DNA from: Deltaproteobacteria bacterium
Lineage (GTDB): Bacteria > Myxococcota_A > Polyangia > Polyangiales > Ga0077539
Length of the DNA: 42,276 nt
Assembly (NCBI GenBank): GCA_016218725.1
Contig: JACRDB010000114.1
Span: 1-42,276 of the forward strand
Reading direction: 5' to 3'
The position numbers were made by a program, and so were the translations under genes. Below, in pieces: positions 15,463 through 23,588 of the stretch (the first letter of the stretch is position 1; the number at the start of each line of letters is the position of its first letter). The notes beneath the pieces were generated by a model that saw only the letters and a list, made by a program, of their open reading frames with translations, was not told the DNA's origin and ran no database searches.

Positions 15463-16014
15463 ATGCTCTACCAATGCCAGACCTGCGCCCTCCAGTTTGA
15501 GGGCCCCTCCCACGGCGTTCGGTGCATGCGCTGCGGCTCCCTGGCGGTGACGCCTGTGACCCAGGGGCCGCTGCCCAACGCCGGCCCGCCCCTGTCGCGC
15601 ACCGTGGCCATGGACCCCTCTGCCCTCCCGGGCGGCATGGCGCCGGGGCCCGCGCTGGTGCCCACCCGGGCCCAGCCCCAGTGGGCCCCCCCACCCGTCT
15701 CTCCGGGGCCCTTCGCCCCCGGGGCCCTCGGGCCGCCTCCCAGCGTCGGGCTGGCTCCCTCCGGAGGCGACGCCTTCGGGCGCGTGGTGGTGGCCTTCCT
15801 GGTGGCCCTGGTGGCCCTCCTGGCGAGCGCGTGCCTCAACCCCTTCGCGTGGCTGGCGCTGGTCCTCGCGGGCCTGGCCTACAGCGCCAACGGCCACGCA
15901 GACCTCCCCCGCGCGCGCGCGCGTGCGACCTGGTCCCTCCTCCTGGGGGCGGGCAGCATCGCGGCGGTCTTCGGCGCCGTCGGCTGGTGGCTCTACTACA
16001 TCGGTGAAATCTAG
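15463..16014 (+). CDS. Zinc-ribbon membrane protein of unknown function
   Basis: The 183 residues start with a rubredoxin-like zinc ribbon (Cys5-x2-Cys8 and Cys21-x2-Cys24; QCQTCALQF and RCMRCGS). A Pro/Gly-rich linker of about 75 residues follows, then two hydrophobic helices (VVVAFLVALVALLASACL and the WSLLLGAGSIAAVFGAVGWW region) with a short loop between. A third hydrophobic stretch (PFAWLALVLAGLAY) may be a further helix. This plan (zinc ribbon, disordered linker, DUF4190-like membrane part) recurs in myxobacteria and in high-GC bacteria, but I know no assigned role. It is divergent from the BMC-kinase operon across a 105-bp gap and 1 bp from the methyltransferase gene downstream. Confidence 0.75.
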   Translation: MLYQCQTCALQFEGPSHGVRCMRCGSLAVTPVTQGPLPNAGPPLSRTVAMDPSALPGGMAPGPALVPTRAQPQWAPPPVSPGPFAPGALGPPPSVGLAPSGGDAFGRVVVAFLVALVALLASACLNPFAWLALVLAGLAYSANGHADLPRARARATWSLLLGAGSIAAVFGAVGWWLYYIGEI

Positions 16015-16015
16015 C

Positions 16016-16780
16016 GTGCAGGACGCGCTCTTCGCCCGCGTCGAGGCCCTGCACCAGGGGCTCCCGTGGGGCCAGACCCTCGACGCGGGCACCGGCGAGG
16101 CCTCCCTCCGGTGGCTGCTGGGTCTCTCCCCCTCGGTCACCGCCGTCACGGGAGACCCCTGGGAGCGCGACTACCTCCACGGCGCCCTTGGGGCCTCCCT
16201 CCACCCGCCCCACCGGGTCGTGGTCGGCAACTGGACGGACACCACCCTCCTGGACGGCGCGCGCTTCGACGTGGTCGTCGCGGATTACCTCCTGGGCGCC
16301 GTGGAGCGCTTCGCGCCCTATTTCCAGGACAGTCTCCTCGCGCGCCTCCGACCCCACTGCGCCGGGAGGCTCTACGTCCTCGGCCAGGAGCCCCTCCCGA
16401 TCCCCTCGGACAAGCCCCGGGAGCGCCACCTCAAGGCCCTCTTCGATCTCTGGTACGCGGGCTACATCCTCACCGGCGAGCGACCCTACCGGGAGTTCCC
16501 CCGCCGCTGGGTCGAGCGCTCGCTCCAGGCCTCCGGGTACCGCGTCCTCCACGCCGAGAGCCTCCCGATTGTCTTCCGTGAGCGCTTCGTCACCCGCCGC
16601 AGGGACGCCCTCCTGGACCTCGCCCGGAGGCTCCCGGAGCCCCTCGGGAGCGCCTTCGCCGCGCGCTCCCAGGAGGCCACCCTGGCCGCCCTGGACGCCT
16701 GCCGCGCCGACGGGGGCGTACGCTATGGCGAGGACTACCTCATCGCCGCTGCACCAGACGCCACTTCGTGCAATTCTTGA
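16016..16780 (+). CDS. SAM-dependent methyltransferase (class I), substrate unknown
   Basis: It is predicted to be a Rossmann-fold methyltransferase of 254 residues. Motif I is visible as TLDAGTGEASLRWLLGL near the N-terminus, and a motif II/IV-type DVVVADYLLGAVERF follows at the right distance, then LRPHCAGRLYVLGQEPLP. The C-terminal half (RPYREFPRRWVERSLQASGY and onwards) is the variable substrate part. GTG 16016 is chosen because GGTGA (16003-16007) precedes it by about 8 bases; GTG 16004 is an in-frame alternative that would overlap the zinc-ribbon gene. It is directly downstream of the zinc-ribbon membrane protein gene (1-bp gap) and probably co-transcribed. No close named family was recognised. 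Confidence 0.78.
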   Translation: MQDALFARVEALHQGLPWGQTLDAGTGEASLRWLLGLSPSVTAVTGDPWERDYLHGALGASLHPPHRVVVGNWTDTTLLDGARFDVVVADYLLGAVERFAPYFQDSLLARLRPHCAGRLYVLGQEPLPIPSDKPRERHLKALFDLWYAGYILTGERPYREFPRRWVERSLQASGYRVLHAESLPIVFRERFVTRRRDALLDLARRLPEPLGSAFAARSQEATLAALDACRADGGVRYGEDYLIAAAPDATSCNS

Positions 16781-16811
16781 TGAAGAGCCCCTACGGGGCT
16801 TCAATACCTAC

Positions 16812-18089
16812 ATGGTCACCAGGGTGGGTCTGAGTCTGTTCCTGTCGCTGGTCGGGGTAGGCCCCCCGGCGGAGGCCACGGACTACTGGTCGTCCACCCA
16901 TCGAGGGATCAGGCACCTGCGGAGGACCGTCCCCGGGGCGGAGGTGCACGCGGTGCTGGTGGACCTCCAAGACCCGGAGCTCGCCGTGGTGGCGACGCGC
17001 CCGCAGGACCAGTTCATCACCACGCGGCAGTTTGCCTCTCGCTACGACGCGAGGGTGGCGCTCAATGCGAATTTCTTCGCGAGGGGCTCCTGCGGGCTCG
17101 CCGTGGGCGGGGGCGAGGTGTTCCCGAGGGCCTACGAGGATGGTTGTGGGGCGTCCCTGGGTTTTGGTCGCGCCAACGAGGCGGGGGCCTTTGACTCCCT
17201 GGGCGTGCCTCGGGGCCCGGTGCCGCTGCCGTGGATGACCGAGGTGCTCACCGGCAAGCCCTGGCTCCTGCGCGGGGGGAGGCCCACCTGGAACTGGACT
17301 CGCCCGCAGCACATCTACCGCCCGAACCCTCGCTCGGCCCTGGGGGTCACCGCGGACCGGCGGACCCTGGTGCTCGTGGCCGCGGACGGGCGTCGCTACG
17401 GCGTGCCGGGGATGACGGGCTTCCAGCTCGTGAGCGTGCTCCAGGAGTTCGGCGTGAGCGACGCCATCAACCTGGACGGGGGCGGGTCCACCACGCTGGT
17501 GATGGACGGTCGCATCGCCAACCGGGTCAGTGACCGCCAGGAGCGCACGGTGCTCTCCCACGTCGGCGTGAGGGTGCTACCGGGCGCCGTGTGGTACGCG
17601 GCGGAGGTGCTCTCGCAGCGCGGGCAGAGGGTCGGCCAGCGCGGCGAGGTGCTGGAGCTCCAGGTCGAGGCGCGCACCACCGGGCGGCGGCCCTGGAGGC
17701 CCGCGGACCAGGGCGGCGGCTCCCCGAGGCTGGAGCTGTCCGACGGCGCCGTGGGCTACACGGCCTCCGTGGAGGCCCCGACGGAGCCCGGGCAGGTGGG
17801 GCGCTTCATCCTGCGGTGGCAGGCCCGAGCGCCCGGCCAGCGCACGCTCCGGGCGCGGCTCCTGGCGCCGGACGGCGCGCCCCTGAGCGACCGCCCGCTG
17901 GATTTCGCCGTGGCCGTGCGCGAGGCCCCGAAGGCCCGTCCCGCCACCGAGCGCCCGGAGGTCATGGCCGCGTCCATGGGCTGCGAGGCCGGGAGGCGCT
18001 CGCCCTCGCGCGGCGCCTGGGCCGTGCTGGTGGGCTTCCTCATCGCCCTGTCCCGCGTGCGCCCGAGGCCCGGCGAGACCGTCAGGTGA
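16812..18089 (+). CDS. Secreted phosphodiester glycosidase (NAGPA-domain) with C-terminal anchor
   Basis: The NAGPA/DUF2233 domain cleaves sugar-1-phosphodiesters, and in bacteria it is often linked to exopolysaccharide or cell-wall teichoic-like polymers. The signal peptide is MVTRVGLSLFLSLVGVGPPAEA. The domain spans about 30-255 with ALNANFFARG, NPRSALGVTADRR and the hallmark NLDGGGSTT (from Asn220). A beta-sandwich-like segment follows (about 265-375). The end has MGCEAG, a hydrophobic helix (AWAVLVGFLIALS) and basic residues, which could be a diverged MYXO-CTERM signal or a simple membrane anchor. The ATG at 16812 lies 31 bp after the methyltransferase gene. Its end overlaps the convergent Wza-like gene by 8 bp. 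The likely substrate is an extracellular polysaccharide, by inference. Confidence 0.85.
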   Translation: MVTRVGLSLFLSLVGVGPPAEATDYWSSTHRGIRHLRRTVPGAEVHAVLVDLQDPELAVVATRPQDQFITTRQFASRYDARVALNANFFARGSCGLAVGGGEVFPRAYEDGCGASLGFGRANEAGAFDSLGVPRGPVPLPWMTEVLTGKPWLLRGGRPTWNWTRPQHIYRPNPRSALGVTADRRTLVLVAADGRRYGVPGMTGFQLVSVLQEFGVSDAINLDGGGSTTLVMDGRIANRVSDRQERTVLSHVGVRVLPGAVWYAAEVLSQRGQRVGQRGEVLELQVEARTTGRRPWRPADQGGGSPRLELSDGAVGYTASVEAPTEPGQVGRFILRWQARAPGQRTLRARLLAPDGAPLSDRPLDFAVAVREAPKARPATERPEVMAASMGCEAGRRSPSRGAWAVLVGFLIALSRVRPRPGETVR

Positions 18090-18711
18090 TGCTCTCGGCG
18101 ACGAAGACCACGTCGCCGGGCTCGAGGTCGAAGTCCTGGGCCCTGCCCTCGGCGATGTCCTCCACGCGGAGCACGTAGGTCCTCGGGCGGCCCTCGCGGT
18201 CCCTGCGGGTGACCCTCACCTGGTTCTTCTCCGCCAGGGCCGTGAAGCCCCCCGCCAGGGAGATGGCCTGGGTGAGCGTCAGGCACTGCGTGTGGGGGAA
18301 CACCCCGGGGTGCTGCACCTGGCCAAAGACCGAGATCCTCCGGCTGTTGGCCTCGCGCACCGTGACGTTCACGCTCGGCCGCCGCAGGACGTCCATCCCC
18401 TCGGGGTTCTCCGCGCTGGGGGGCCCGAGCCTCCGGCGGATGAGCTCCGCGAGCTCCGAGGCCTGCAGGCGCGAGACGTCCACGCGGTTCAGGTGCGGAT
18501 ACTCGAAGTACCCGTCCGGTCCGACGCGGAACTCTCCGGAGAGGTTGTCCTCGCCGAAGACCCTGATCACGAACACGTCGTTGGGGCCGAGGGTGGCCTG
18601 CGAAGCGTTGCTACGGCATAGCCCCGTCGGCGGCAGCGGAGCGCCGATGGGCCTGCGGCACGCCCCGAGGAGCGACAGCAGCAAGAGCACCCAGAACCCA
18701 CAAGCCTTCAT
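18082..18711 (-). CDS. Wza-type polysaccharide export lipoprotein
   Basis: This is an outer-membrane polysaccharide export protein. The lipoprotein signal is MKACGFWVLLLLSLLGAC with lipidation at Cys18. The Poly_export domain starts at LGPNDVFVIRVFGEDNLSGE and covers about 40-115. An SLBB domain (about 120-195) follows with ISVFGQVQHPGVFPH and LTQAISLAGGFTALAEKNQV. The 209-residue length is much shorter than E. coli Wza (about 380) and lacks its C-terminal helix, as is also described for Myxococcus xanthus Wza proteins. No Wzc, Wzx or glycosyltransferase gene is adjacent, so it is an isolated exporter subunit. It faces the NAGPA gene convergently and is divergent from the FGE-like lipoprotein. 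Confidence 0.9.
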   Translation of the reverse strand: MKACGFWVLLLLSLLGACRRPIGAPLPPTGLCRSNASQATLGPNDVFVIRVFGEDNLSGEFRVGPDGYFEYPHLNRVDVSRLQASELAELIRRRLGPPSAENPEGMDVLRRPSVNVTVREANSRRISVFGQVQHPGVFPHTQCLTLTQAISLAGGFTALAEKNQVRVTRRDREGRPRTYVLRVEDIAEGRAQDFDLEPGDVVFVAESIT

Positions 18712-18812
18712 CGCGAAACTCCTGATGCGGGCGCAACCCCGCGCGTTCACCCGGCGCCCCGAAGATGCTTCCACCGGCGCCCTCGTGGTAGGCCCTGCCC
18801 GTGAGGCTCCCG

Positions 18813-20009
18813 ATGCACCGCTCCGCCCTCCTGGTCGTGGCGCTCCTGGCCTGCCGCAGCCGCGGCCCCGCGCCGCCTTCGGACGCAGCCACCACGCCAG
18901 CCTCCGAGCGCCCGGAGCCCCCGAGGGAGCCCCTGCTCCTGGTGCCTCCACCCGTGGACGCGGGCCCCCCTCCGCGCGCGCCGAGGGAGCCTCCGAGGGT
19001 CGGTGGGGTGGTGCGCATCGGCCCTGGCACCTACCACGCCGGGAGCCTCCCGGGGGACCCCGGACGAGACCCCGCGGTGGAGTCCGACCTGGTCCCGGTG
19101 GACTTCCCCGCCATGGATATCGATGTGCTTCCGTATCCCAACGACCCCTCCCAGGCCGCCGTGACGGGCTACACCCGCGAGCAGGCCGCCAGGGCCTGCG
19201 CGGGCCGCGGGAGGAGGCTCTGCACCGAGCTCGAGTGGGAGCGGGCCTGCCGAGGCCCGAGCGAAGACCGCTGGCCCATGGGCGCGGCCTGGGACCCCGC
19301 ATGCCTCCAGGGCGCCCCCTGCGCCAGCGGGTACGGTGTGTACGGCCTGGGGACCCACGCCGCCGAGTGGACCCTCGGGTCCCTGGAGGACCGCGCCGTG
19401 GTCCGGGGCGCAGCCCCCAACGCGGCCCCCTCGCTCCACCGCTGCGCGGCGCGGCGCACGCTGGTACCTACCACCCCGGGCCTGGACGTCGCATTCCGAT
19501 GCTGCGGCGGCGCCGAGCCCTCCCTCACGGTGCCCCGGGAGGCGTCGCGAAGGGCCTTTCTTGAACAGCCCCTGAGCCTCGCTCAGGTCTCCGAGGTCAT
19601 CGCCAGCGTGCCCGAGCTCGAACGACTCCACCTCCGGGAGGGCCTCGGGCTCTTCCTCCCCGCCGCGGTGACCGAGGTGCTCAACCACGGCGCCACCACC
19701 GCCGGCAACCACCCGGAGTACACCTTCACCGCCAACGCCGTGCGCTGGAGCCCCACCTTCGGCGAGGACCTTCTGGTGCTCACCGGAAGGAGCCGCGTCG
19801 GGAGCTGGGTGGCGGCCCTCTGGGTGCTCCCGGGAGACCGCTACCGCCATGCATCCAGCTTCCTCCTCCAGGGCGACACCGTGAGCCTGCTCCTGGCCTT
19901 CGGTCCCAGCCGCCGAGAGGTCCGTTGGGCCGCCTGCTGGAACTGTGGGGGCGAGTATGGTGAGGTAGTCTATACTCAGGAAAACCGGGTAATTATCGTA
20001 CAACACTGA
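18813..20009 (+). CDS. Lipoprotein with FGE/SUMF1-like domain and an unassigned C-terminal domain
   Basis: The lipoprotein signal MHRSALLVVALLAC (Cys14) is followed by a Pro-rich spacer and then an abbreviated formylglycine-generating-enzyme fold (about 65-230). Landmarks are VVRIGPGTYHAGS, RRLCTELEWERACRG, WPMGAAWDPAC, YGVYGLGTHAAEW, VVRGAA and the final FRCCGG. The usual GNVWEW motif is altered (GTHAAEW), so this is probably a non-catalytic member, as in many surface FGE-like proteins. Residues about 235-398 form a second domain that I do not recognise, with a Cys pair in WAACWNCGGEYGE. ATG 18813 is preferred over GTG 18801 because GAGG sits 6 bases upstream. It is divergent from the Wza-like gene and convergent with folC. 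Confidence 0.75.
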   Translation: MHRSALLVVALLACRSRGPAPPSDAATTPASERPEPPREPLLLVPPPVDAGPPPRAPREPPRVGGVVRIGPGTYHAGSLPGDPGRDPAVESDLVPVDFPAMDIDVLPYPNDPSQAAVTGYTREQAARACAGRGRRLCTELEWERACRGPSEDRWPMGAAWDPACLQGAPCASGYGVYGLGTHAAEWTLGSLEDRAVVRGAAPNAAPSLHRCAARRTLVPTTPGLDVAFRCCGGAEPSLTVPREASRRAFLEQPLSLAQVSEVIASVPELERLHLREGLGLFLPAAVTEVLNHGATTAGNHPEYTFTANAVRWSPTFGEDLLVLTGRSRVGSWVAALWVLPGDRYRHASSFLLQGDTVSLLLAFGPSRREVRWAACWNCGGEYGEVVYTQENRVIIVQH

Positions 20010-20013
20010 CAAG

Positions 20014-20030
20014 GTAGGTGTAACACCTAC
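20014..20030. terminator. Hairpin between convergent genes (no U-run)
   Basis: GTAGGTG and CACCTAC form a perfect 7-bp stem with a 3-base loop (TAA). It sits just after the stop of the FGE-like gene and overlaps the last codon of folC on the other strand. The position suggests a shared bidirectional stop or a 3'-end stabilising structure. No T-run follows on either strand, so intrinsic termination is not certain. Confidence 0.4.
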
Positions 20031-21295
20031 AGTCCCACCCTCGGGTCTTCGGTGAGCTTGAGCAGGTGCGCCCTCGCGGCGGCGACCAGGTGCAGGCTCC
20101 CGCACACCAGGGTGATGCCTCCGTGGGCGCGGGCGCTCTCCAGGGCGGCGGCGACGGTCGGGGCCCAGGCCGCGCCAAAGGGCGCCGCGAGCGTCTCGGG
20201 CGCTACGGCGCGCGAGAGCTCTGCCTGGGCCAGGACCCACCGCTCCGAGGGTACCGCTCTCTGGAGGAGGTCGAGCATGGCGCGCCAGGGCTTGTCGCTG
20301 GAGGCGCCAAAGACCAGGGACGAGGGCCCTTCGGGGAGCACCGTGGGGAGCGCCCGGAGGAGCGCGTCCACGCCGTCGAGGTTGTGGGCGCCGTCGAGGA
20401 GTGCGTCTGCCACGCGCTCCAGGCGCCCGGGCCAGCGCACCGAGGAGAGGCCGTCCTCGACGGCCTCCGGGGTGATGGGCAGGCCCCGGCGCGCGGCTTC
20501 TTCGAGCACCGCCACGGCGACGGCGGCGTTGTCGCACTGGTGGGCTCCCGCCAGGCCCAGGCGCACGGTGAAGGCCCGCCCGAGATAAGAGGTCGCCAGG
20601 GTGTGATGCCCGGCGCCGTCGGAGCCCAGCACCCGCGGCGGAGGGACCTCTCTCCAGGGGGCGTTTGCATCCCGGGCCACCCGGACGATCGCGTCCTTCA
20701 CCGCAGGGTCGGTGATGCCCGGCCCCAGGAGCAGGGGGACGCCCTCGCGGGCGATGCCGGCCTTCTCGCGGGCGATGGAGACGAGGTCGGGACCCAGGTA
20801 GCCCTGGTGGTCCAGGGCGATGCGGGTGATGGCGGTCACCCACGGGGCGCAGACCCTCGTGGCGTCGAGGCGCCCCCCGAGGCCGACCTCGAGCACCGCG
20901 AGGCGCGCGTGGTGGTGGGCGAACACCCTCCAGGCCACACAGGTGGCGGCCTCGAAGAACGTGAGCGGGGGGGCCTCTCCGCGGGCGACGAGGTCCCGGA
21001 GCTCCAGGGCGAAGCGCTCCGTGAGGCGCGCGTCCGCGGGCTCGCCGTCCACGCGCATGCGCTCCTCGAAGCGGTGCAGGTGCGGCGAGGTGTAGAGCCC
21101 CGCGCGCACGCCCGCGGCGCGGAGCGCGGCGGCCACCATGGCGCAGGCGCTGCCCTTGCCGTTGGTGCCCGCCACGTGGAGGGCGGGGATGGACGCCTGC
21201 GGGTCCCCCAGGGCGGCCAGGGCCGCCGTCACGGGCCCGAGGTCCAGCACCGCTCCGCGCGGGACCAGGGACTCCAACACCTGGAAGGCGCTCAC
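20027..21295 (-). CDS. folC: Folylpolyglutamate synthase / dihydrofolate synthase
   Basis: It adds glutamate to dihydropteroate and/or folates using ATP. The 422 residues have the Mur-ligase fold: P-loop AGTNGKGSA (residues 42-50), YTSPHLHRFEERMRVDG, the LEVGLGGRLDATR motif and DHQGYLGPDLVSIAREKAGI, all characteristic of FolC. The C-terminal domain includes DGAHNLDGVDALLRAL. The GTG start at 21295 overlaps the stop of accD by 4 bp (GTGA), as in the well-known accD-folC pairing of many bacteria. It is the last gene of a minus-strand series that begins with the cyclic-nucleotide genes at 24266. Whether it makes both reactions cannot be told from sequence. Confidence 0.93.
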   Translation of the reverse strand: MSAFQVLESLVPRGAVLDLGPVTAALAALGDPQASIPALHVAGTNGKGSACAMVAAALRAAGVRAGLYTSPHLHRFEERMRVDGEPADARLTERFALELRDLVARGEAPPLTFFEAATCVAWRVFAHHHARLAVLEVGLGGRLDATRVCAPWVTAITRIALDHQGYLGPDLVSIAREKAGIAREGVPLLLGPGITDPAVKDAIVRVARDANAPWREVPPPRVLGSDGAGHHTLATSYLGRAFTVRLGLAGAHQCDNAAVAVAVLEEAARRGLPITPEAVEDGLSSVRWPGRLERVADALLDGAHNLDGVDALLRALPTVLPEGPSSLVFGASSDKPWRAMLDLLQRAVPSERWVLAQAELSRAVAPETLAAPFGAAWAPTVAAALESARAHGGITLVCGSLHLVAAARAHLLKLTEDPRVGL

Positions 21296-22134
21296 CGCGG
21301 GACCAGGAGCCGTAGCACCTTGGCCAGCGTGGGGCGCAGGTCCTTGCGGGGGACGATGCGGTCGATCATCCCGTGGGCCAGCAGAAACTCGCTGCGCTGG
21401 AACCCCTCCGGGAGCTTCTGCCGCAGGGTCTGCTCGATCACCCTCGGGCCCGCGAAGCCGATCAAGGCCTGGGGCTCGGCGATGTTCACGTCCCCGAGGA
21501 GCGCGTAGGACGCGGCCACGCCGCCCGTGGTGGGGTCCAGGAGCACGGAGACAAAGGGCACGCCCGCGTCCCTCAGGCGCTCCCTCGCGGCGACGGTCTT
21601 GGCCATCTGCATGAGGGAAAAAATGCCCTCTTGCATCCGGGCGCCGCCGGAGGCCGAGAGCACCACCGCGGGCGTGCGCGTGGACAGGGCCCTCTCGAAG
21701 ACCCGGGTGATTTTTTCACCCACCACGGAGCCCATGGACCCGCCGAGGAACCCGAAGAGGAACACCCCGAGCACCACCGGGGCGCCCTCGATGGCGGCCG
21801 TCCCCGCGGTGAAGGCCTCGACGGCGCCGGCCTTGCGCTGGGCGGCCCGGAGGCGGTCTGGGTAGGGCTTGCCGTCGGAGAAGCGCAGGGGGTCCTCGGG
21901 GCCCAGGTGTTCATCAAAGGGCGTAAAGCTCCCCGGGTCCGGGAGGAGCTCCAGCCAGCGCTCGGAGGACAGCCGCTCGTGGCGCCCGCAGGTGGGGCAC
22001 ACCTGGAGCTCGCGCGAGAGGACGCTGGCCAGGTGCGTCTCGCCGCACGCCGCGCAGCGGTGGAAGACGCCCTCGCCGACGCTGCGCTTCTCGCCCTCCT
22101 CGATGCCGGGGCGGCCTCGCTGGAACCAGCTCAT
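21292..22134 (-). CDS. accD: Acetyl-CoA carboxylase carboxyltransferase subunit beta
   Basis: AccD is the zinc-ribbon subunit of the carboxyltransferase that makes malonyl-CoA for fatty-acid synthesis. The 280 residues show the four-Cys zinc ribbon (Cys27, Cys30, Cys46, Cys49; CAACG and CPTCG) and the carboxyltransferase core with SASGGARMQEGIFSLMQMAK, LLDPTTGGVAASYALLGD and GFAGPRVIEQTLRQKLPEGF. Length is normal. It overlaps the SUKH gene upstream (ATGA) and folC downstream (GTGA) by 4 bp each, so all three are translationally coupled. AccA is not in the window. Confidence 0.95.
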   Translation of the reverse strand: MSWFQRGRPGIEEGEKRSVGEGVFHRCAACGETHLASVLSRELQVCPTCGRHERLSSERWLELLPDPGSFTPFDEHLGPEDPLRFSDGKPYPDRLRAAQRKAGAVEAFTAGTAAIEGAPVVLGVFLFGFLGGSMGSVVGEKITRVFERALSTRTPAVVLSASGGARMQEGIFSLMQMAKTVAARERLRDAGVPFVSVLLDPTTGGVAASYALLGDVNIAEPQALIGFAGPRVIEQTLRQKLPEGFQRSEFLLAHGMIDRIVPRKDLRPTLAKVLRLLVPR

Positions 22135-22787
22135 CGCTTGGCCACCGGGGGGGAGCTGCCGCCCACGCGACTGGCGCGGCCGGAGGACATGAGCCCTACG
22201 CCCTTCATCTCCATGCTGTCCCGGGCGGGGACGACCTCCATGTTCGGGGCCGACCGGGGGCTCCCGGCGGTCCAGGGCTGGATGGGCGCGAAATGCCCCC
22301 CCTGCGGCAGCGGGCCGTGGAGGGCCACGCATGCGTCAAAGAGCTCCGACGAGAGCCACCGCGTGGGATCCAGGAACACGTCCTCAAGCCACTCGGCGAA
22401 GTTGGACGCGCAGCGCTCCACGCGCAGGTCGCTGGCGCGCAGGCACACGACCTTGCCGTGCTGGTACCCGAACTGGTCTCCGAAGCCCGTCTCCGCGAAG
22501 AAGAACACCCCGTCCAGGTCCATCCCGAAGGCCTGACGCCACCCGTCCGAGCGGTTCCAGCAGTCCAGGGATTGGTTGGGGGGTGTGGGCCTCGCGCCGA
22601 ACCAGTGGAGGTTTCCTCCCCGGGCGTACGCTCCGTTCCAGCGCTTCAAGAAGCGCGCGTGGTCCGTGCCCGACCGGGGCCCCGCGGCGGCCAGGAGCCC
22701 CCGGGAGGCGGCGTCATCGAACTGCGTAGGCACGAACCCCGGGTCCACCAGGGGCTCCACCCACAAGAGCATTCGTTCGATATCCAT
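22131..22787 (-). CDS. SMI1/KNR4 (SUKH) family protein
   Basis: The 218 residues contain the SUKH-type core: the opening VDPGFVPTQFDDAASRGLLA, FLKRWNGAYARGGNLHWFGA with its Trp/Asn/Gly signature, then FFFAETGFGDQFGYQ and FAEWLEDVFLDP. The family includes many immunity proteins against contact-dependent toxins, but also housekeeping members of unknown role. ATG 22787 is chosen over ATG 22808 since GGAG lies about 7 bases upstream. The stop overlaps the accD start by 4 bp (ATGA), an unusual position for an immunity gene, and no toxin gene is seen nearby. The tail after about 170 is Pro/Ser-rich and probably disordered. A regulatory or chaperone-like role in the operon is possible but unproven. 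Confidence 0.8.
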   Translation of the reverse strand: MDIERMLLWVEPLVDPGFVPTQFDDAASRGLLAAAGPRSGTDHARFLKRWNGAYARGGNLHWFGARPTPPNQSLDCWNRSDGWRQAFGMDLDGVFFFAETGFGDQFGYQHGKVVCLRASDLRVERCASNFAEWLEDVFLDPTRWLSSELFDACVALHGPLPQGGHFAPIQPWTAGSPRSAPNMEVVPARDSMEMKGVGLMSSGRASRVGGSSPPVAKR

Positions 22788-22809
22788 GCCGGACTCCGCC
22801 GGGACCATA

Positions 22810-23580
22810 CTACAAATCGAAGACGTCGCCCTCGGAGATCACGTCCGTGTCCCAGCCCGTGATCCGGGCGAGGCCCCGCTCCAGCTCGGCCTGGAACTGC
22901 GGCTTCAGGTGGTAGAAGAGCACCATCGGGCGCAGGTCCCGGAGCTTGGGCAGCTCCTTCGCCACGGTCTCCGGGGTGTGGTGCCCGCTCCGGAGGGCCA
23001 GCCAGCCAAGGTGATCTGGAAAAGACACCTCCTGGAGCAGGGCCTGGACCTCCCCGTGGGCCTGGAGCACCTCCCAGAAGCGCTCCGTGGGCCCCGTGTC
23101 CCCGCTGAAGGCCAGCGTGCGCCCCGCATCGGAGACCAGGAATCCAGCGGTCTCGATGGTGTGCGTGACCAGCACCGGCACAGTCTCGAAGCCCGCCACC
23201 CGCGACGGCGCCTCGGGCTCCAGGACCTGGAACTCGATCGTCGGGAGCTCCCCGGAAACCATTGAAATCGCTGCGAAATCTGGCCACAGTACGTTGTTGA
23301 AGAAGTGCGTCCGGAGGGCCTCCACGGTGGCCCGGGTGCCGGCGATCACCAGGGGCTTCGAGGCCGACTGGCAGCGGTTGTCGGCCAGCGTGGCGAGGTC
23401 CCGGACGTGGTCCATGTGGGCGTGGGTGACCAGCACCGCGTCCAGGTTGGACTGCTCCTCCAGGGTGAGCATGGAGGTGATGGCCCCGGCGTCCAGGGCG
23501 AGCCTGCCGTCCACCAGGAAGCTGGTCATCCGATGGCGAGGGGTCTCCCCTCCGTGGCACCCGAGGATGCGCAGGCGCAT
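22810..23580 (-). CDS. MBL-fold hydrolase resembling class II cyclic-nucleotide phosphodiesterases
   Basis: This is a 256-residue metallo-beta-lactamase-fold protein. The metal site is THAHMDHV (His53, His55, Asp57, His58), with further ligands in VLVTHTIETAGFLV and FSGDTGPTERFWE, and YHLKPQFQ near the C-terminus. The N-terminus (LRILGCHGGETPRHRMTSFL) and the order of motifs fit the class II cAMP phosphodiesterase branch (yeast PDE1-like) rather than RNase Z or glyoxalase II. The gene starts 8 bp after the cyclic-nucleotide-binding gene, which supports a cyclic-nucleotide substrate. A 22-bp gap separates it from the SUKH gene. Substrate identity is inference from branch and neighbour. Confidence 0.75.
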   Translation of the reverse strand: MRLRILGCHGGETPRHRMTSFLVDGRLALDAGAITSMLTLEEQSNLDAVLVTHAHMDHVRDLATLADNRCQSASKPLVIAGTRATVEALRTHFFNNVLWPDFAAISMVSGELPTIEFQVLEPEAPSRVAGFETVPVLVTHTIETAGFLVSDAGRTLAFSGDTGPTERFWEVLQAHGEVQALLQEVSFPDHLGWLALRSGHHTPETVAKELPKLRDLRPMVLFYHLKPQFQAELERGLARITGWDTDVISEGDVFDL

Positions 23581-23588
23581 GACGGTCC

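Noticed and set aside
12111..16780. Complete bacterial microcompartment locus
   Set aside because: Only one BMC-T gene is present. No single-domain hexamer gene, pentamer gene or signature aldehyde dehydrogenase was found in the window.
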